Assembly (NCBI GenBank): GCA_040218145.1
Contig: JAVJQK010000065.1
Coordinates: forward strand, 124,001-188,000
Source: Sandaracinaceae bacterium
Lineage (GTDB): Bacteria > Myxococcota_A > Polyangia > Polyangiales > Sandaracinaceae
Direction: 5' to 3'
Length of the DNA stretch: 64,000 nucleotides
Of the stretch, positions 14,584 to 23,310 are shown piece after piece. Under the pieces are notes generated by a model that was not told the origin of the DNA, did not search any database, and saw only the letters and a list, made by a program, of their open reading frames with translations. A program made the position numbers and the translations under genes. The stretch's first letter is position 1, and every line of letters begins with the position of its first letter.

Positions 14584-14994
14584 TCAGCGCGCGGGCGGCT
14601 GCGTGGCGCTGCACTGCAGCGCGACGACCACCGTGGGCTGGTCGGCGCCGGCGCGGGTCGCGCGCAGCATCGCTCGCCGCGGCGATCGCTCGGAGTCACA
14701 GCTGATCGCGGTGCTCACCCGCGCCTGTCCGTCGTTGACGGTCGCGTGCACGACGCCGCTCACGGGGCGGACGTTCACCTCGAAGCCCTCCATGAAAGGG
14801 ATGGTCGCCGCCGCGCCCTCCCCCACTCGACGCCACTCGGCCATGGTGCCCGCGCTCCGGCCTTCGTTGACGATCCGGTACCAGACGGCGTCGGCCGCCT
14901 GCGCCTCCGCGCCGTGCCCCCCCTCGGCGGCCACGATTCCGAAGCCCACCCCCATCACGATCGCGATCCCGAGCCCCAATAGCGCGCGCTTCAT
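14584..14994 (-). CDS. Small exported hypothetical protein
   Basis: 136 aa. ATG 14994 is chosen because GAGGAGGTCGA lies directly upstream and the first 24 residues form a signal peptide (MKRALLGLGIAIVMGVGFGI, cut near VAAEGG or GAEAQA). The mature part has strand-rich sequence (AVWYRIVNEGRSAGTMAEW, GFEVNVRPVSGVVHATV) and two cysteines (ISCDSE, ALQCSA) that may form a disulphide. No known family was recognised. It follows the TrmO/DUF4911 pair on the same strand after an intergenic gap of about 77 bp. Confidence 0.75.
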   Translation of the reverse strand: MKRALLGLGIAIVMGVGFGIVAAEGGHGAEAQAADAVWYRIVNEGRSAGTMAEWRRVGEGAAATIPFMEGFEVNVRPVSGVVHATVNDGQARVSTAISCDSERSPRRAMLRATRAGADQPTVVVALQCSATQPPAR

Positions 14995-15071
14995 TCGACC
15001 TCCTCGTCGCACTGCGACGGGGCAGCATGCCCGAGAATGGGCGGCGCCGGTGGTGGCAATAACTACGACCG

Positions 15072-15326
15072 TCAGGGCAGCAGCTCGAAGGGGAGCGACG
15101 CGCGCAGGTCCGCGAGCCACGCGTCCAGCTCGCGCGCCCGCGCCGTGGTGGTCACCACCGAGACGATCACGCGGCCGGAGGCGTCGGCGCGGCCACGCTC
15201 TCCGTGTAGAGAGGCGAGGTGGTCCTCACCCGAGAGGATGCCCCCGAGCACGTAGACGTCGCCCTTGGCGATGCGGAGCCTCCGCGCCACGAGGCCTTCG
15301 CCGCGCGGGATCGGACCGTCGCTCAC
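15072..15326 (-). CDS. DUF4911-like small protein
   Basis: 84 aa from a GTG that overlaps the trmO stop by 4 bp (GTGA). The sequence RRLRIAKGDVYVLGGILSGE followed by GEDHLASLHGE, RVIVSVVTTTARARELDAWL and ADLRASLPFELL resembles the DUF4911 family of small cytosolic proteins, which appear to bind a ligand or RNA through an alpha-beta fold. Translational coupling to trmO suggests a shared task in RNA metabolism, but this is inference. Confidence 0.7.
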   Translation of the reverse strand: MSDGPIPRGEGLVARRLRIAKGDVYVLGGILSGEDHLASLHGERGRADASGRVIVSVVTTTARARELDAWLADLRASLPFELLP

Positions 15327-16120
15327 GTCTCGCCCTCGAACGCGCGCTCCGAGAACGCCGCGTGCAGCGGGTGCGCGGCGCGGTCCTTCGCGCGGTGGCC
15401 GGAGCGGATCTCCGTCACGCGCACGCGCTCCTGCGCGTCGAGCGCGAAGGCCACGCGCCACTCCTGCACGGCCAGCACGAAGCCGCCCGCGGGCTCGGGT
15501 CGGATGCGGCGATAGGGTCGCGGGTGGGGGCTCGTCTCCAGGATCGTGCGCAGCGTGCCCTCGAGCGGCACGCCCCGCTCGGCCAGCCAGGCGAGCTGCG
15601 CGGCGGCGCGCGGGAGGATCTCGACCTCGAACGCGGGGCGTGGGTCGTCCGGGCGCTCGGCGTCCTCGGTCAGGCCCAGCGCCGGCTCGAGCCAGCCCAC
15701 GCGGGAGCGCGGGATCGCGTCGGTCCAGGGGATGTAAGGCTTGATGTCGAGCACCGGCGTTCCGTCGAGCAGGTCCACGCCGCGGACGTGCAGCACGACG
15801 CCCTCGACGCGATCGAGCGCCATGACCGAGAGCGCGATCGGATTGGGCCGATGCGGCGCGCGCGTCGCGAAGACGCCCCGGCGCCGATCGCTCCGCGGCG
15901 GGTGCACCTTCATGCGCGCGCTCTTCGCCCGATCCATCCACGCGAGCACCCAGACGTGCTCGAAGCCCTCGAGGTCCTCCACCGCGTGCGCGAGGCCCGG
16001 GTCCAGCTCGATCCGCCCCTCCACGCCCTCCGCCGCGCGCGGCTGCCGGGGCGCGTCCACCTTGCGCGACCAGGGGCTGCGGATCACGCCGATCGGCTGG
16101 ACGCTGAGGGGGTCCGTCAC
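15323..16120 (-). CDS. trmO: tRNA (N6-threonylcarbamoyladenosine37-N6)-methyltransferase TrmO
   Basis: 265 aa. The family installs the methyl group of m6t6A37 in tRNA-Thr using SAM. Hallmarks are VQPIGVIRSPW at the N-terminus, LEGFEHVWVLAWMDR, VHPPRSDRRRGVFATRAPHRPNPI split around residues 75-100 (the signature of the TsaA/TrmO barrel), and GVDLLDGTPVLDIKPYIPWTD. The C-terminal ~100 residues correspond to the TrmO C-terminal domain. The GTG start at 16120 lies close to the divergent glycosyltransferase gene. The length is typical of TrmO. Confidence 0.93.
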   Translation of the reverse strand: MTDPLSVQPIGVIRSPWSRKVDAPRQPRAAEGVEGRIELDPGLAHAVEDLEGFEHVWVLAWMDRAKSARMKVHPPRSDRRRGVFATRAPHRPNPIALSVMALDRVEGVVLHVRGVDLLDGTPVLDIKPYIPWTDAIPRSRVGWLEPALGLTEDAERPDDPRPAFEVEILPRAAAQLAWLAERGVPLEGTLRTILETSPHPRPYRRIRPEPAGGFVLAVQEWRVAFALDAQERVRVTEIRSGHRAKDRAAHPLHAAFSERAFEGET

Positions 16121-16154
16121 CCCACCGTCATGCCACGCGGGGGCGCGACGTGCC

Positions 16155-16160
16155 TATACT
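16155..16160 (+). promoter_or_regulatory. Possible -10 box for a leaderless transcript
   Basis: TATACT ends 7 bp before ATG 16168, so transcription would begin at or next to the start codon. No ribosome-binding site is visible and the -35 region (TGCCAC, 18 bp upstream) is weak. This fits leaderless expression of the glycosyltransferase. Confidence 0.35.
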
Positions 16161-16167
16161 CGCGTCG

Positions 16168-17247
<1,080 letters not shown>

Positions 17248-17284
17248 GCGAGCCCCGTGGGCGCGAAGAGACGCCAGGCACCGA

Positions 17285-17380
17285 GTGCATTCGGACGCGG
17301 CCTGCATCCCGGGCGAGCTCTGCTTCGACGGGTGTGAGGCCGGCGATCCGGCGTGCTGCGTCGGGCACACCTGCGGCTGA
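17285..17380 (+). pseudogene. Cys-rich reading-frame fragment
   Basis: A 31-codon frame whose last 26 residues (ACIPGELCFDGCEAGDPACC plus VGHTCG) have six regularly spaced cysteines, as in the Cys-rich tails of secreted proteins in this group. There is no RBS, signal peptide or upstream domain, so it looks like the leftover end of a deleted gene. It could also be chance. Confidence 0.25.
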
Positions 17381-17466
17381 TCCGTCGCATCGAAGTGAGC
17401 CCCCGCGCGTGATGAGGTAGCTTGAGCGTGAGGGGGGCCAGCCCCCTCGACTCGGTGGGCGGGGCC

Positions 17467-17853
17467 ATGGCAGACACAGGACAGACCCGGACCGGAACGG
17501 CACGGCTCGAGTCGGACGGAATCTTGCGATTTCGGTGTTTCCCGGGGGCCGCGCTGACCGAGGACGACGCGCGCGCGAACGTGGAGGCGTGCATCGCCGC
17601 GTCCGAGGGGCGCCTCCGCCACTGCCTCGTCGACATGAGCCAGGTGCTCGGGATCGATCGGAGCGCGCGGCGCTACCACTCGAGCTACGAACACAGCGGC
17701 CGGCATTACCTCGCGATCGCGCTGCTGGTCGGCTCGCCGCTCAGCCGGGTCATCGGGAACTTCTTCGTCGGGCTCAACCGGAGCACCTTCCCGCTGCGCC
17801 TCTTCACGTCCGAAGAGGAGGCCATCGCGTGGTTGCGGACGTTCCTGGAATGA
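17467..17853 (+). CDS. STAS/SpoIIAA-like protein
   Basis: 128 aa from ATG 17467 (an in-frame ATG/GTG region further upstream reads poorly). The pattern of alternating strands and helices, with DMSQVLGIDRSARRYHSS in the centre and SEEEAIAWLRTFLE at the end, is that of SpoIIAA-like/STAS-related proteins. These often sense small molecules or lipids or act as switch partners. It is the first gene of a three-gene operon with ATGA overlaps to a histidine kinase and a response regulator, so it is probably a sensory or modulating subunit of that two-component system. Confidence 0.72.
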   Translation: MADTGQTRTGTARLESDGILRFRCFPGAALTEDDARANVEACIAASEGRLRHCLVDMSQVLGIDRSARRYHSSYEHSGRHYLAIALLVGSPLSRVIGNFFVGLNRSTFPLRLFTSEEEAIAWLRTFLE

Positions 17854-18824
17854 GCGACGGCTCCAGCTACGCGCGGATCGAGCCGGCGCTCCAGCTCATG
17901 GTCGAGATCGCGTCGGGCAACCTCGAGGCGAGGGGCGAGCTCGTCGGCGGCGGAGACGCGATGGACGCGCTCGTCGGTGGCCTGAACATGCTGGCCGAGG
18001 AGCTGAGCGGGAGGCTCGACGAGCTGCAGGAGGCGAACGAGGAGCTCCAGCGGGCGAACCGAGAGCTGAAGGAGATGCAGGTCCAGCTCGTCCAGTCGGC
18101 GAAGATGGCCTCGCTCGGGTCGATGGCGACCGGCATCGCGCACGAGCTGAACCAGCCGCTGTCCGCCATTCGCATGGACGCGGAGATGTCCCTCGAGCAC
18201 CTGGACCCGGACTGCCTGAACACAGCTAGCCTCGATGACACGCGCGGTGCCCTCGCGCACATCCTCGCTCAGGTCGATCGGGCGGCCGAGATCGTGTCGC
18301 ACCTCCGCACCTTCGGCCGTCAGGACGTCGCCGACGCCCTCGCCCCGACCGACCTCGACCTGGTGGTGCGCAACGCGCACGCGCTGTTCACGCAGCAGCT
18401 GAGGCTGGCCGACGTCGACGCGCAGCTCGAGCTCGCGCCGGACTGCCCGCCTGCCCTCGCGAGCGGGAACCGGCTCGAGCAGGTCTTGATCAACCTCCTG
18501 TCGAACGCGCTCCACGCCGTCTCCAACTGCGCGGTGAAGGAGATCAGGCTGCGCACCTTCGCCGATGATTCGAGCGTGTTCGTGGAGGTGGAGGACTCGG
18601 GTCCGGGCGTCCCGGCCTCGATCCGGGGGCGCATCTTCGAGCCCTTCTTCACCTCGAAGCCGGAGGGCGAGGGGACGGGGCTCGGCCTGGCCATCAGCTT
18701 CGGGATCGTGCGAGACCTCGGAGGCGAGCTCGAGCTGATCGACCGAGACGATGCTCGATCGCCCGACCGAGACGGCGCCGTCTTTCGCGTGAGGCTCCCG
18801 CGCGCCGATGGATTGAAGACATGA
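17850..18824 (+). CDS. Soluble histidine kinase
   Basis: 324 aa with no membrane segment. An N-terminal helical region and coiled coil (about 48-80, Glu/Leu/Gln rich) lead into the HisKA domain with His98 in GIAHELNQPLSAI, then the HATPase domain: N box NLLSNALHAV, G1 DSGPGVP, F box FEPFFTSKP, G2 GEGTGLGLAIS. This is the HPK4 type common in deltaproteobacteria. It overlaps both neighbours by 4 bp (ATGA on each side), so the STAS-like protein, kinase and regulator are made together. The signal is presumably cytosolic, perhaps through the STAS-like partner. Confidence 0.92.
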   Translation: MSDGSSYARIEPALQLMVEIASGNLEARGELVGGGDAMDALVGGLNMLAEELSGRLDELQEANEELQRANRELKEMQVQLVQSAKMASLGSMATGIAHELNQPLSAIRMDAEMSLEHLDPDCLNTASLDDTRGALAHILAQVDRAAEIVSHLRTFGRQDVADALAPTDLDLVVRNAHALFTQQLRLADVDAQLELAPDCPPALASGNRLEQVLINLLSNALHAVSNCAVKEIRLRTFADDSSVFVEVEDSGPGVPASIRGRIFEPFFTSKPEGEGTGLGLAISFGIVRDLGGELELIDRDDARSPDRDGAVFRVRLPRADGLKT

Positions 18825-19180
18825 AGATTCTGCTCGTAGACGACGATGAGGCGATCCGCAGCTCCCTCGGCCGATACCTTCGATCGCGGGGGCACGAGCT
18901 GTCGACGGCGGCGGACGGCGAGGAGGGCTGGCAGCTCCTCCGGGAGCACGAGTTCGACGCGGTCGTCTCCGACGTCCGGATGCCGAGGCTCCCGGGCCCG
19001 GAGATGGTGCGACGCATGCGGTCGGCCGGCCTCCAGACCCCCGTGGTCCTCATCGCGGGGGCGGGGGACGACGCGACGGAAGCCCTGTCGGCCGAGCTCG
19101 GCCACTGCGCGACGCTCGCCAAGCCTTTCCGGCTGGCCCGGCTGGCGGAGCTCCTCGCGGCGTCCCAGGCGGACGCCTAG
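18821..19180 (+). CDS. Response regulator receiver protein
   Basis: 119 aa single receiver domain. The acidic pocket is LLVDDDE, the phospho-acceptor is Asp51 in AVVSDVRMPRLPG, and the switch Lys101 lies in LAKPFRL. There is no DNA-binding output. It is the cognate partner of the overlapping kinase. The stop codon TAG lies inside the left arm of a perfect 23-bp inverted repeat that also supplies the stop of the convergent gene. Confidence 0.92.
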   Translation: MKILLVDDDEAIRSSLGRYLRSRGHELSTAADGEEGWQLLREHEFDAVVSDVRMPRLPGPEMVRRMRSAGLQTPVVLIAGAGDDATEALSAELGHCATLAKPFRLARLAELLAASQADA

Positions 19181-19342
19181 GACTACTTGGTCACATTCAC
19201 GACGGCCCTCGCTCGTTCAGCGGTTCCGGGCACGTCGCTCCTCCTCGAAGGGGCTGATAGCCCCTCCTTCATCGTCGCGGCGCGCCCGAAACCACTGTCC
19301 GTCGCGATCATCCGCCGACATGTGACCAAGTAGTCCTAGGCG
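19174..19342. repeat. 169-bp element with perfect 23-bp terminal inverted repeats
   Basis: The arm at 19174-19196 begins CGCCTAGGACTACTTGGTCA and is exactly complementary, all 23 bases, to 19320-19342. The 123-bp centre holds a 7-bp hairpin (AGGGGCT gat AGCCCCT, 19249-19265) and a 34-codon frame on the minus strand (19217-19321) with no RBS. Both convergent genes end with GCC TAG inside the arms. It could be a small non-autonomous mobile element or a large two-way terminator/RNA-pairing structure. No clear target-site duplication is seen. Confidence 0.6.
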
Positions 19343-19812
19343 GCGGTCGGGAGCGCGAAGTCGGGCCGCCCGAGGCAGCCGCCGACGATCGTGTAGAAGC
19401 GCTCGATGTCGTGCGCGTCGAGCGCGCCGCTCCGCTGGAAGACGAGCTCGCCCGAGGGGTCCAGGACGGCGACCGTCGACGTCCCACCCTCGAGGCCGAG
19501 CCGGTCCTGCAGGGCGCCCGTGAAGTCCATCGCGATCGAGACGCCGTAGCCCTTCGCGACCGCGGTGACGGCGCGCTTGACAACGGCCTTGACGGGGCCG
19601 AAGCCGAGGCCCTTCAGGTCCGCGACCCCGAGCACGTCGAAGCGACCGCCGAGCGCGCCCTGCTCCACGAGCTTCGCGCACTCCGACTTCAGGCCCTCGT
19701 TGGTCTGGTTGTGGCCCTTGGCCTCATAGAACAGGACCAGGACCTGGCCGCGGTGGTCCGAGAGGCGGATGCGGCGGCCTGCGGTCGAGTCGAGCTGAAC
19801 GTCGGGCGACAT
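19336..19812 (-). CDS. Thioredoxin-fold (peroxiredoxin/YtfJ-like) protein
   Basis: 158 aa from ATG 19812, preceded by CTGGAGAACG. The sequence begins VQLDSTAGRRIRLSDHRGQ, then VLVLFYEAKGHNQTN and an ADLKGLG segment, and ends GTSTVAVLDPSGELVFQRSG, the layout of AhpC/TSA-type redox folds. The usual active-site Cys after the first strand is absent (FYEAKGHNQTNEG); Cys remains in KSECAKL and VGGCLG. Peroxidase activity is therefore doubtful and a YtfJ-like binding or chaperone role is possible. Cytosolic, monocistronic, convergent with the response regulator. Confidence 0.75.
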   Translation of the reverse strand: MSPDVQLDSTAGRRIRLSDHRGQVLVLFYEAKGHNQTNEGLKSECAKLVEQGALGGRFDVLGVADLKGLGFGPVKAVVKRAVTAVAKGYGVSIAMDFTGALQDRLGLEGGTSTVAVLDPSGELVFQRSGALDAHDIERFYTIVGGCLGRPDFALPTAA

Positions 19813-19931
19813 GGGCGTTCTCCAGTTCCTACGAGCCGCCTGAGTCGACGGTTCGCCCACCCAACATCCGACCGATTCGACCACATGTCAACCCATACCG
19901 TCCGATAAACGTCCATAACGCCCAAAATCGA

Positions 19932-20519
19932 CTATTCGAGGGCTGGGCGCGCTCCACCCATCCAGCCCTCGAAGCTGAGGAGCGCGACCACCTCGAAGCC
20001 CGCCCGGTCCGTGTCCCCGCCCAGGTACAGGAAGTTGAGCTGGCCCCACGGGCTGACGCTGAAGCTGTCGGTGATGAAGAGGTGCACGCCCCCGAAGCCA
20101 CCCGCGACCGCGTTGGCGAGTGGGTCTGCGCCGTCGGCGAAGAACCCCACCACGCCCGCCTGAGCGCCCAGAAACGGCGCGACGCTCGGGTCGGGGAACA
20201 TGTACTCGAAGTAGGGGACGACCGCGATCGTCCCGTCGACGGTCGTGCCCGCGCCGCCCGAGACCTCGGACACGTTCACGCGGACGGCGAGCCGCGAGCC
20301 CACCACGATCGAGTCGCCGATCTGGTAGCCGAGGCTCGGCCCGAAGGCGACGCCGTTCACGCCGAAGCCGAAGAGCGTGACGAGGTCGGGGAAGACCTCG
20401 AGATCGATCACCTCGAAGTCCGCGCCGAGGCGGAACGCGCCGTCCCCCGCCTGGGCCGAGGCCGGTCGCGGAGTCAGGGCGACGAGCGCGACGAGCGCGC
20501 ATCCGGTCAGGGTCTTCAT
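19932..20519 (-). CDS. Outer-membrane beta-barrel-like protein
   Basis: 195 aa. AGGAGG seven bases upstream marks ATG 20519. A clean signal peptide ends TPRPASAQA (about residue 23). The mature protein has alternating amphipathic strands rich in Gly and aromatics (LGADFEVIDLEVF, GYQIGDSIVVGSRLAVRVNV, IAVVPYFEYMF, GVVGFFADG), typical of small outer-membrane beta-barrels of the OmpA/OmpW or porin-like class. The function is unknown. Single gene. Confidence 0.78.
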   Translation of the reverse strand: MKTLTGCALVALVALTPRPASAQAGDGAFRLGADFEVIDLEVFPDLVTLFGFGVNGVAFGPSLGYQIGDSIVVGSRLAVRVNVSEVSGGAGTTVDGTIAVVPYFEYMFPDPSVAPFLGAQAGVVGFFADGADPLANAVAGGFGGVHLFITDSFSVSPWGQLNFLYLGGDTDRAGFEVVALLSFEGWMGGARPALE

Positions 20520-20558
20520 GGGCACACCTCCTGGTGGCCCACGTAGCCCCGGATCCGG

Positions 20559-22319
20559 TCAGCGAAGGGGCGGGGCCGCGCTCGTCGATGCGGGAGCGGC
20601 GTCGCCGGACAGCTCCGCGAGCACCTCCTCGGGGAGCGGGAACCAGCGCAGCGACTCGAAGTCGGCGCTGAGCGTGGCGGGATCGGCCTCGCGCGCCTCC
20701 GAGCTCACCGCGTCGAGGATCCGGCGCGCGTCCTCGAGATACGAGGCGAGCACCCACTCGGGCTCCGTGGCGTGGCGCGAGCGGTACTCGAGCTTGCCCG
20801 AGCGGTACGTCAGGTCGGTCAGGCGCATCGCCGGGTCGGGCCGGCCGGCGCGGTGGTGCCAGAGCCCCGTCGCCGGCTCGAAGCGGTAGTGCGGCAGGAG
20901 CTTCCAGCCCTCGCTCGCGACGATGTTCACCGCCTCCAGCAAGAACTCGAACACCGGGTCGCTGAGGAAGTAGTTGAAGTTGACGCGCACCCAGCCCGGC
21001 TTGATCCCCTCGCAGCCCTCGACGATCTCGCGCTCGAACGCCTTGCTGGTCTGCAGATCGATGCCGAGCAGGCGGTGGCCGTAGGGGCCGGCGCACGAGC
21101 AGCCCGCGCGCGCCTGGATCCCGAACAGATCGTTGAGCAGCGCCGCGACGTAGTTGTGGTGCAGATAGCGCGCGCCGTGCCGCACCACGAAGCTCACGAT
21201 CGACAGGCGCCACGCGTCGCGGTTGCCGAGGATGCGGATGTTGGGGTTCTGCTCCCAGCTCGCGATGGCGCGCTGGATGAAGGAGCGCTCCTTGCTCCGG
21301 ATCGCGTCGTGGCCGACCGCCTCCTTGAGCTGGAACACGAGCCCGGCGCGGATCGACTCGATGATGGCCGGCGTGCCGCCCTCCTCGCGGACCTCGGGGT
21401 CCTCCAGGTAACGGTGCTCGCTGTTGTTCACGTAGGCGACGGTCCCGCCGCCCGGGACGGCGGGCACCGCGTTGCGGAAGAGCTTGCGCTTGGCCACGAG
21501 GATCCCCGGCGTGCCGGGCCCACCGATGAACTTGTGCGGCGAGAGGAAGATCGCGTCCTTGTAGACGAGGTGCCCGTCGGGCTGGTCGTCCTGCATGTTC
21601 ATCTCGACCTTCACGTAGGGCCCCGCGGCGGCGAAGTCCCAGAAGGCCAGCGCGCCGTGCTCGTGCAGGAGCGCGCCGATGTTGCGGGTGTCCGAGCCGA
21701 TCCCGGTCACGTTGCTCGCCGCGCTGAACGAGCCGATCTTGAGCGGCCGGTCCCCGTAGCGCGCGAGCATGTCGGCGAGGTGCTTGCGACAGATGCGCCC
21801 GTCCGGATCCTCGTCGATGGTCACGACGTCGCAGATGGACTCGCGCCAGGGCAGCTCGTTCGAGTGGTGCTCGTACGGCCCGATGAACACGACCGGGCGC
21901 TCCTCGCGCGGGATCTTCGCGCTCAGCCCGTAGCGCTGGTCCAGCTCGCGCGGGATGCGGAGCCCCATGACGTCGATGAGCTTGGCGATGGCCCCCGTCG
22001 CGCCCGAGCCGGTGAAGATCACCACGTCGCGCTCGTCGGCCCCGACCGAGCGCCGCACGATCTCGCGCGCGTCCTCGCGGAACCGGGTCGTCTGCAGCCC
22101 CGTGCCCGAGGACTCGGTGTGCGTGTTGGCGTAGAGGGGCATCACCTCGCTCTGGATGAAGTCCTCCAGGAACGAGAGCGAGCGGCCGGACGCCGTGTAG
22201 TCGGCGTAGGTGACGCGGCGCGGCCCGTAGGGGCCGTCGAGCACCTGCTCATCTCCGATGATGGAGGCGCGGATGGTCTCGATCAGCCTCTCGGCGCGCG
22301 AAAGCTCTGCGGTCGACAT
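20559..22319 (-). CDS. Class V aminotransferase (cysteine desulfurase-like)
   Basis: 586 aa PLP enzyme, longer than SufS/NifS (about 400 aa). YADYTASGRSLSFLEDFI and NTHTESSGTG are at the N-terminus, FTGSGATGAIAKL binds the cofactor phosphate, FWDFAAAGPY carries the PLP Asp, and SPHKFIGGPGTPGIL contains the Schiff-base Lys263. ARAGCSCAGPYG (Cys407, Cys409) sits where desulfurases keep the reactive Cys. The C-terminal ~130 residues are an extension with no recognised motif. Desulfurase or related lyase activity is likely but the substrate is unproven. Single gene, divergent from a hypothetical protein. Confidence 0.85.
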   Translation of the reverse strand: MSTAELSRAERLIETIRASIIGDEQVLDGPYGPRRVTYADYTASGRSLSFLEDFIQSEVMPLYANTHTESSGTGLQTTRFREDAREIVRRSVGADERDVVIFTGSGATGAIAKLIDVMGLRIPRELDQRYGLSAKIPREERPVVFIGPYEHHSNELPWRESICDVVTIDEDPDGRICRKHLADMLARYGDRPLKIGSFSAASNVTGIGSDTRNIGALLHEHGALAFWDFAAAGPYVKVEMNMQDDQPDGHLVYKDAIFLSPHKFIGGPGTPGILVAKRKLFRNAVPAVPGGGTVAYVNNSEHRYLEDPEVREEGGTPAIIESIRAGLVFQLKEAVGHDAIRSKERSFIQRAIASWEQNPNIRILGNRDAWRLSIVSFVVRHGARYLHHNYVAALLNDLFGIQARAGCSCAGPYGHRLLGIDLQTSKAFEREIVEGCEGIKPGWVRVNFNYFLSDPVFEFLLEAVNIVASEGWKLLPHYRFEPATGLWHHRAGRPDPAMRLTDLTYRSGKLEYRSRHATEPEWVLASYLEDARRILDAVSSEAREADPATLSADFESLRWFPLPEEVLAELSGDAAPASTSAAPPLR

Positions 22320-22423
22320 GACCTCAACATAGCGTGGCCACCGCGCGGCCCATTGGGTGTTTCATCACGCCGCCGGTGGAAGTGGCTCGCCCCGCGGAGG
22401 TCGAGCGGTCATGCTCCGCCGCC

Positions 22424-22864
22424 ATGAGCGTCGAAGACGACTACAACGCGCTGCTCAACGGGGCCATCGACGTGGCCACCGATTTTCTGAGCCAGCACTC
22501 CGAGTTCCCCCCGTTCGCGATGGCGATGCAGGACGAGGACGGTGAGCTGTTCCACATCGAGCCCGAGGGCGAAGAGGGCGAGGAGCTGGACTCGGAGACG
22601 GTCATGGCCGCGATGGCGGCCGGCCTCCGAGACGACGCGCGCGGCGGTCGGTGGCGCGCGATCGCGCTCGTGGCCGACGTGACCCTCGAGGACGACGGCG
22701 GAGAGGCCGTCACCGCGGCGATCCACGTGGCGATGGAGCACCGGGACGACGACCCGGTCAGCGCCGTGCTCCCTTACGCGATCGACGGTGAGCAGGTGGA
22801 GCTGGACGAGCTGATCGCCGAGCCCGGCGAGGCCGTCGTCTTCGTGACCGAGCAGCCCAGCTGA
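22424..22864 (+). CDS. Acidic hypothetical protein
   Basis: 146 aa from ATG 22424 (MSVEDDYNALLNGAIDVATD). Strongly acidic, no signal peptide or membrane segment. Strand-helix pattern with FAMAMQDEDGELFHIEP and RWRAIALVADVTLED, ending in VELDELIAEPGEAVVFVTEQ. Not recognised; the composition suggests a small soluble cytosolic protein. The upstream in-frame extension to 22334 does not look coding. Confidence 0.65.
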   Translation: MSVEDDYNALLNGAIDVATDFLSQHSEFPPFAMAMQDEDGELFHIEPEGEEGEELDSETVMAAMAAGLRDDARGGRWRAIALVADVTLEDDGGEAVTAAIHVAMEHRDDDPVSAVLPYAIDGEQVELDELIAEPGEAVVFVTEQPS

Positions 22865-22904
22865 GCCATTGGCCGGAGGAGCCCCGGGGTCTACCTTGGG
22901 TCCC

Positions 22905-23270
22905 GTGAAGCTCGCGCTCATCGTCGCCTCGCTGCTGCTGGCCGCGCCCGCGTGCGCGCAGGAGGCGGAGGCCTCCGACGGGGCCTCCAGCGAGACGAGC
23001 GCAGACGCGCCGTCCGAAGGCGCGTCTGCGCAGGCCGAGGCCGAGCCGACCCTGCTCTCCGTGCGCGAGCTGCGCCGTCAGCGGGAGGCCGAGGCCCAGG
23101 AAGAAGCCGAGCCCGGCTTCTGGGAGACGTGGGTCCCGTGGGTCGCGCTCGTCGCAGTGCTCACGGGCGTCGGCATCGCGATCGCGGTCGACCTCACCAC
23201 CGACGCCCCCGCGCCGGACACACCCGACATGTCGCCGCCGGGCACGACGTCGATGGGGCTGCGATTCTGA
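22905..23270 (+). CDS. Small membrane/exported hypothetical protein
   Basis: 121 aa from GTG 22905. An N-terminal signal (KLALIVASLLLAAPACAQEA) is followed by an acidic Ala/Ser/Glu linker, a short basic helix (VRELRRQREAEAQEEAE) and one membrane helix (WVPWVALVAVLTGVGIAIAV). The short tail is Pro/Thr rich. A single-pass envelope protein; no family recognised. It starts about 40 bp after the preceding gene and may share its transcript. Confidence 0.65.
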   Translation: MKLALIVASLLLAAPACAQEAEASDGASSETSADAPSEGASAQAEAEPTLLSVRELRRQREAEAQEEAEPGFWETWVPWVALVAVLTGVGIAIAVDLTTDAPAPDTPDMSPPGTTSMGLRF

Positions 23271-23310
23271 ATCCCCGGCGAGAATCCGTCAGTCACAGTA
23301 TCCTGAGATC

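Noticed and set aside
19217..19321. 34-codon frame in the 169-bp inverted-repeat element as a gene
   Set aside because: No ribosome-binding site, no similarity and very short; noted within the repeat feature.
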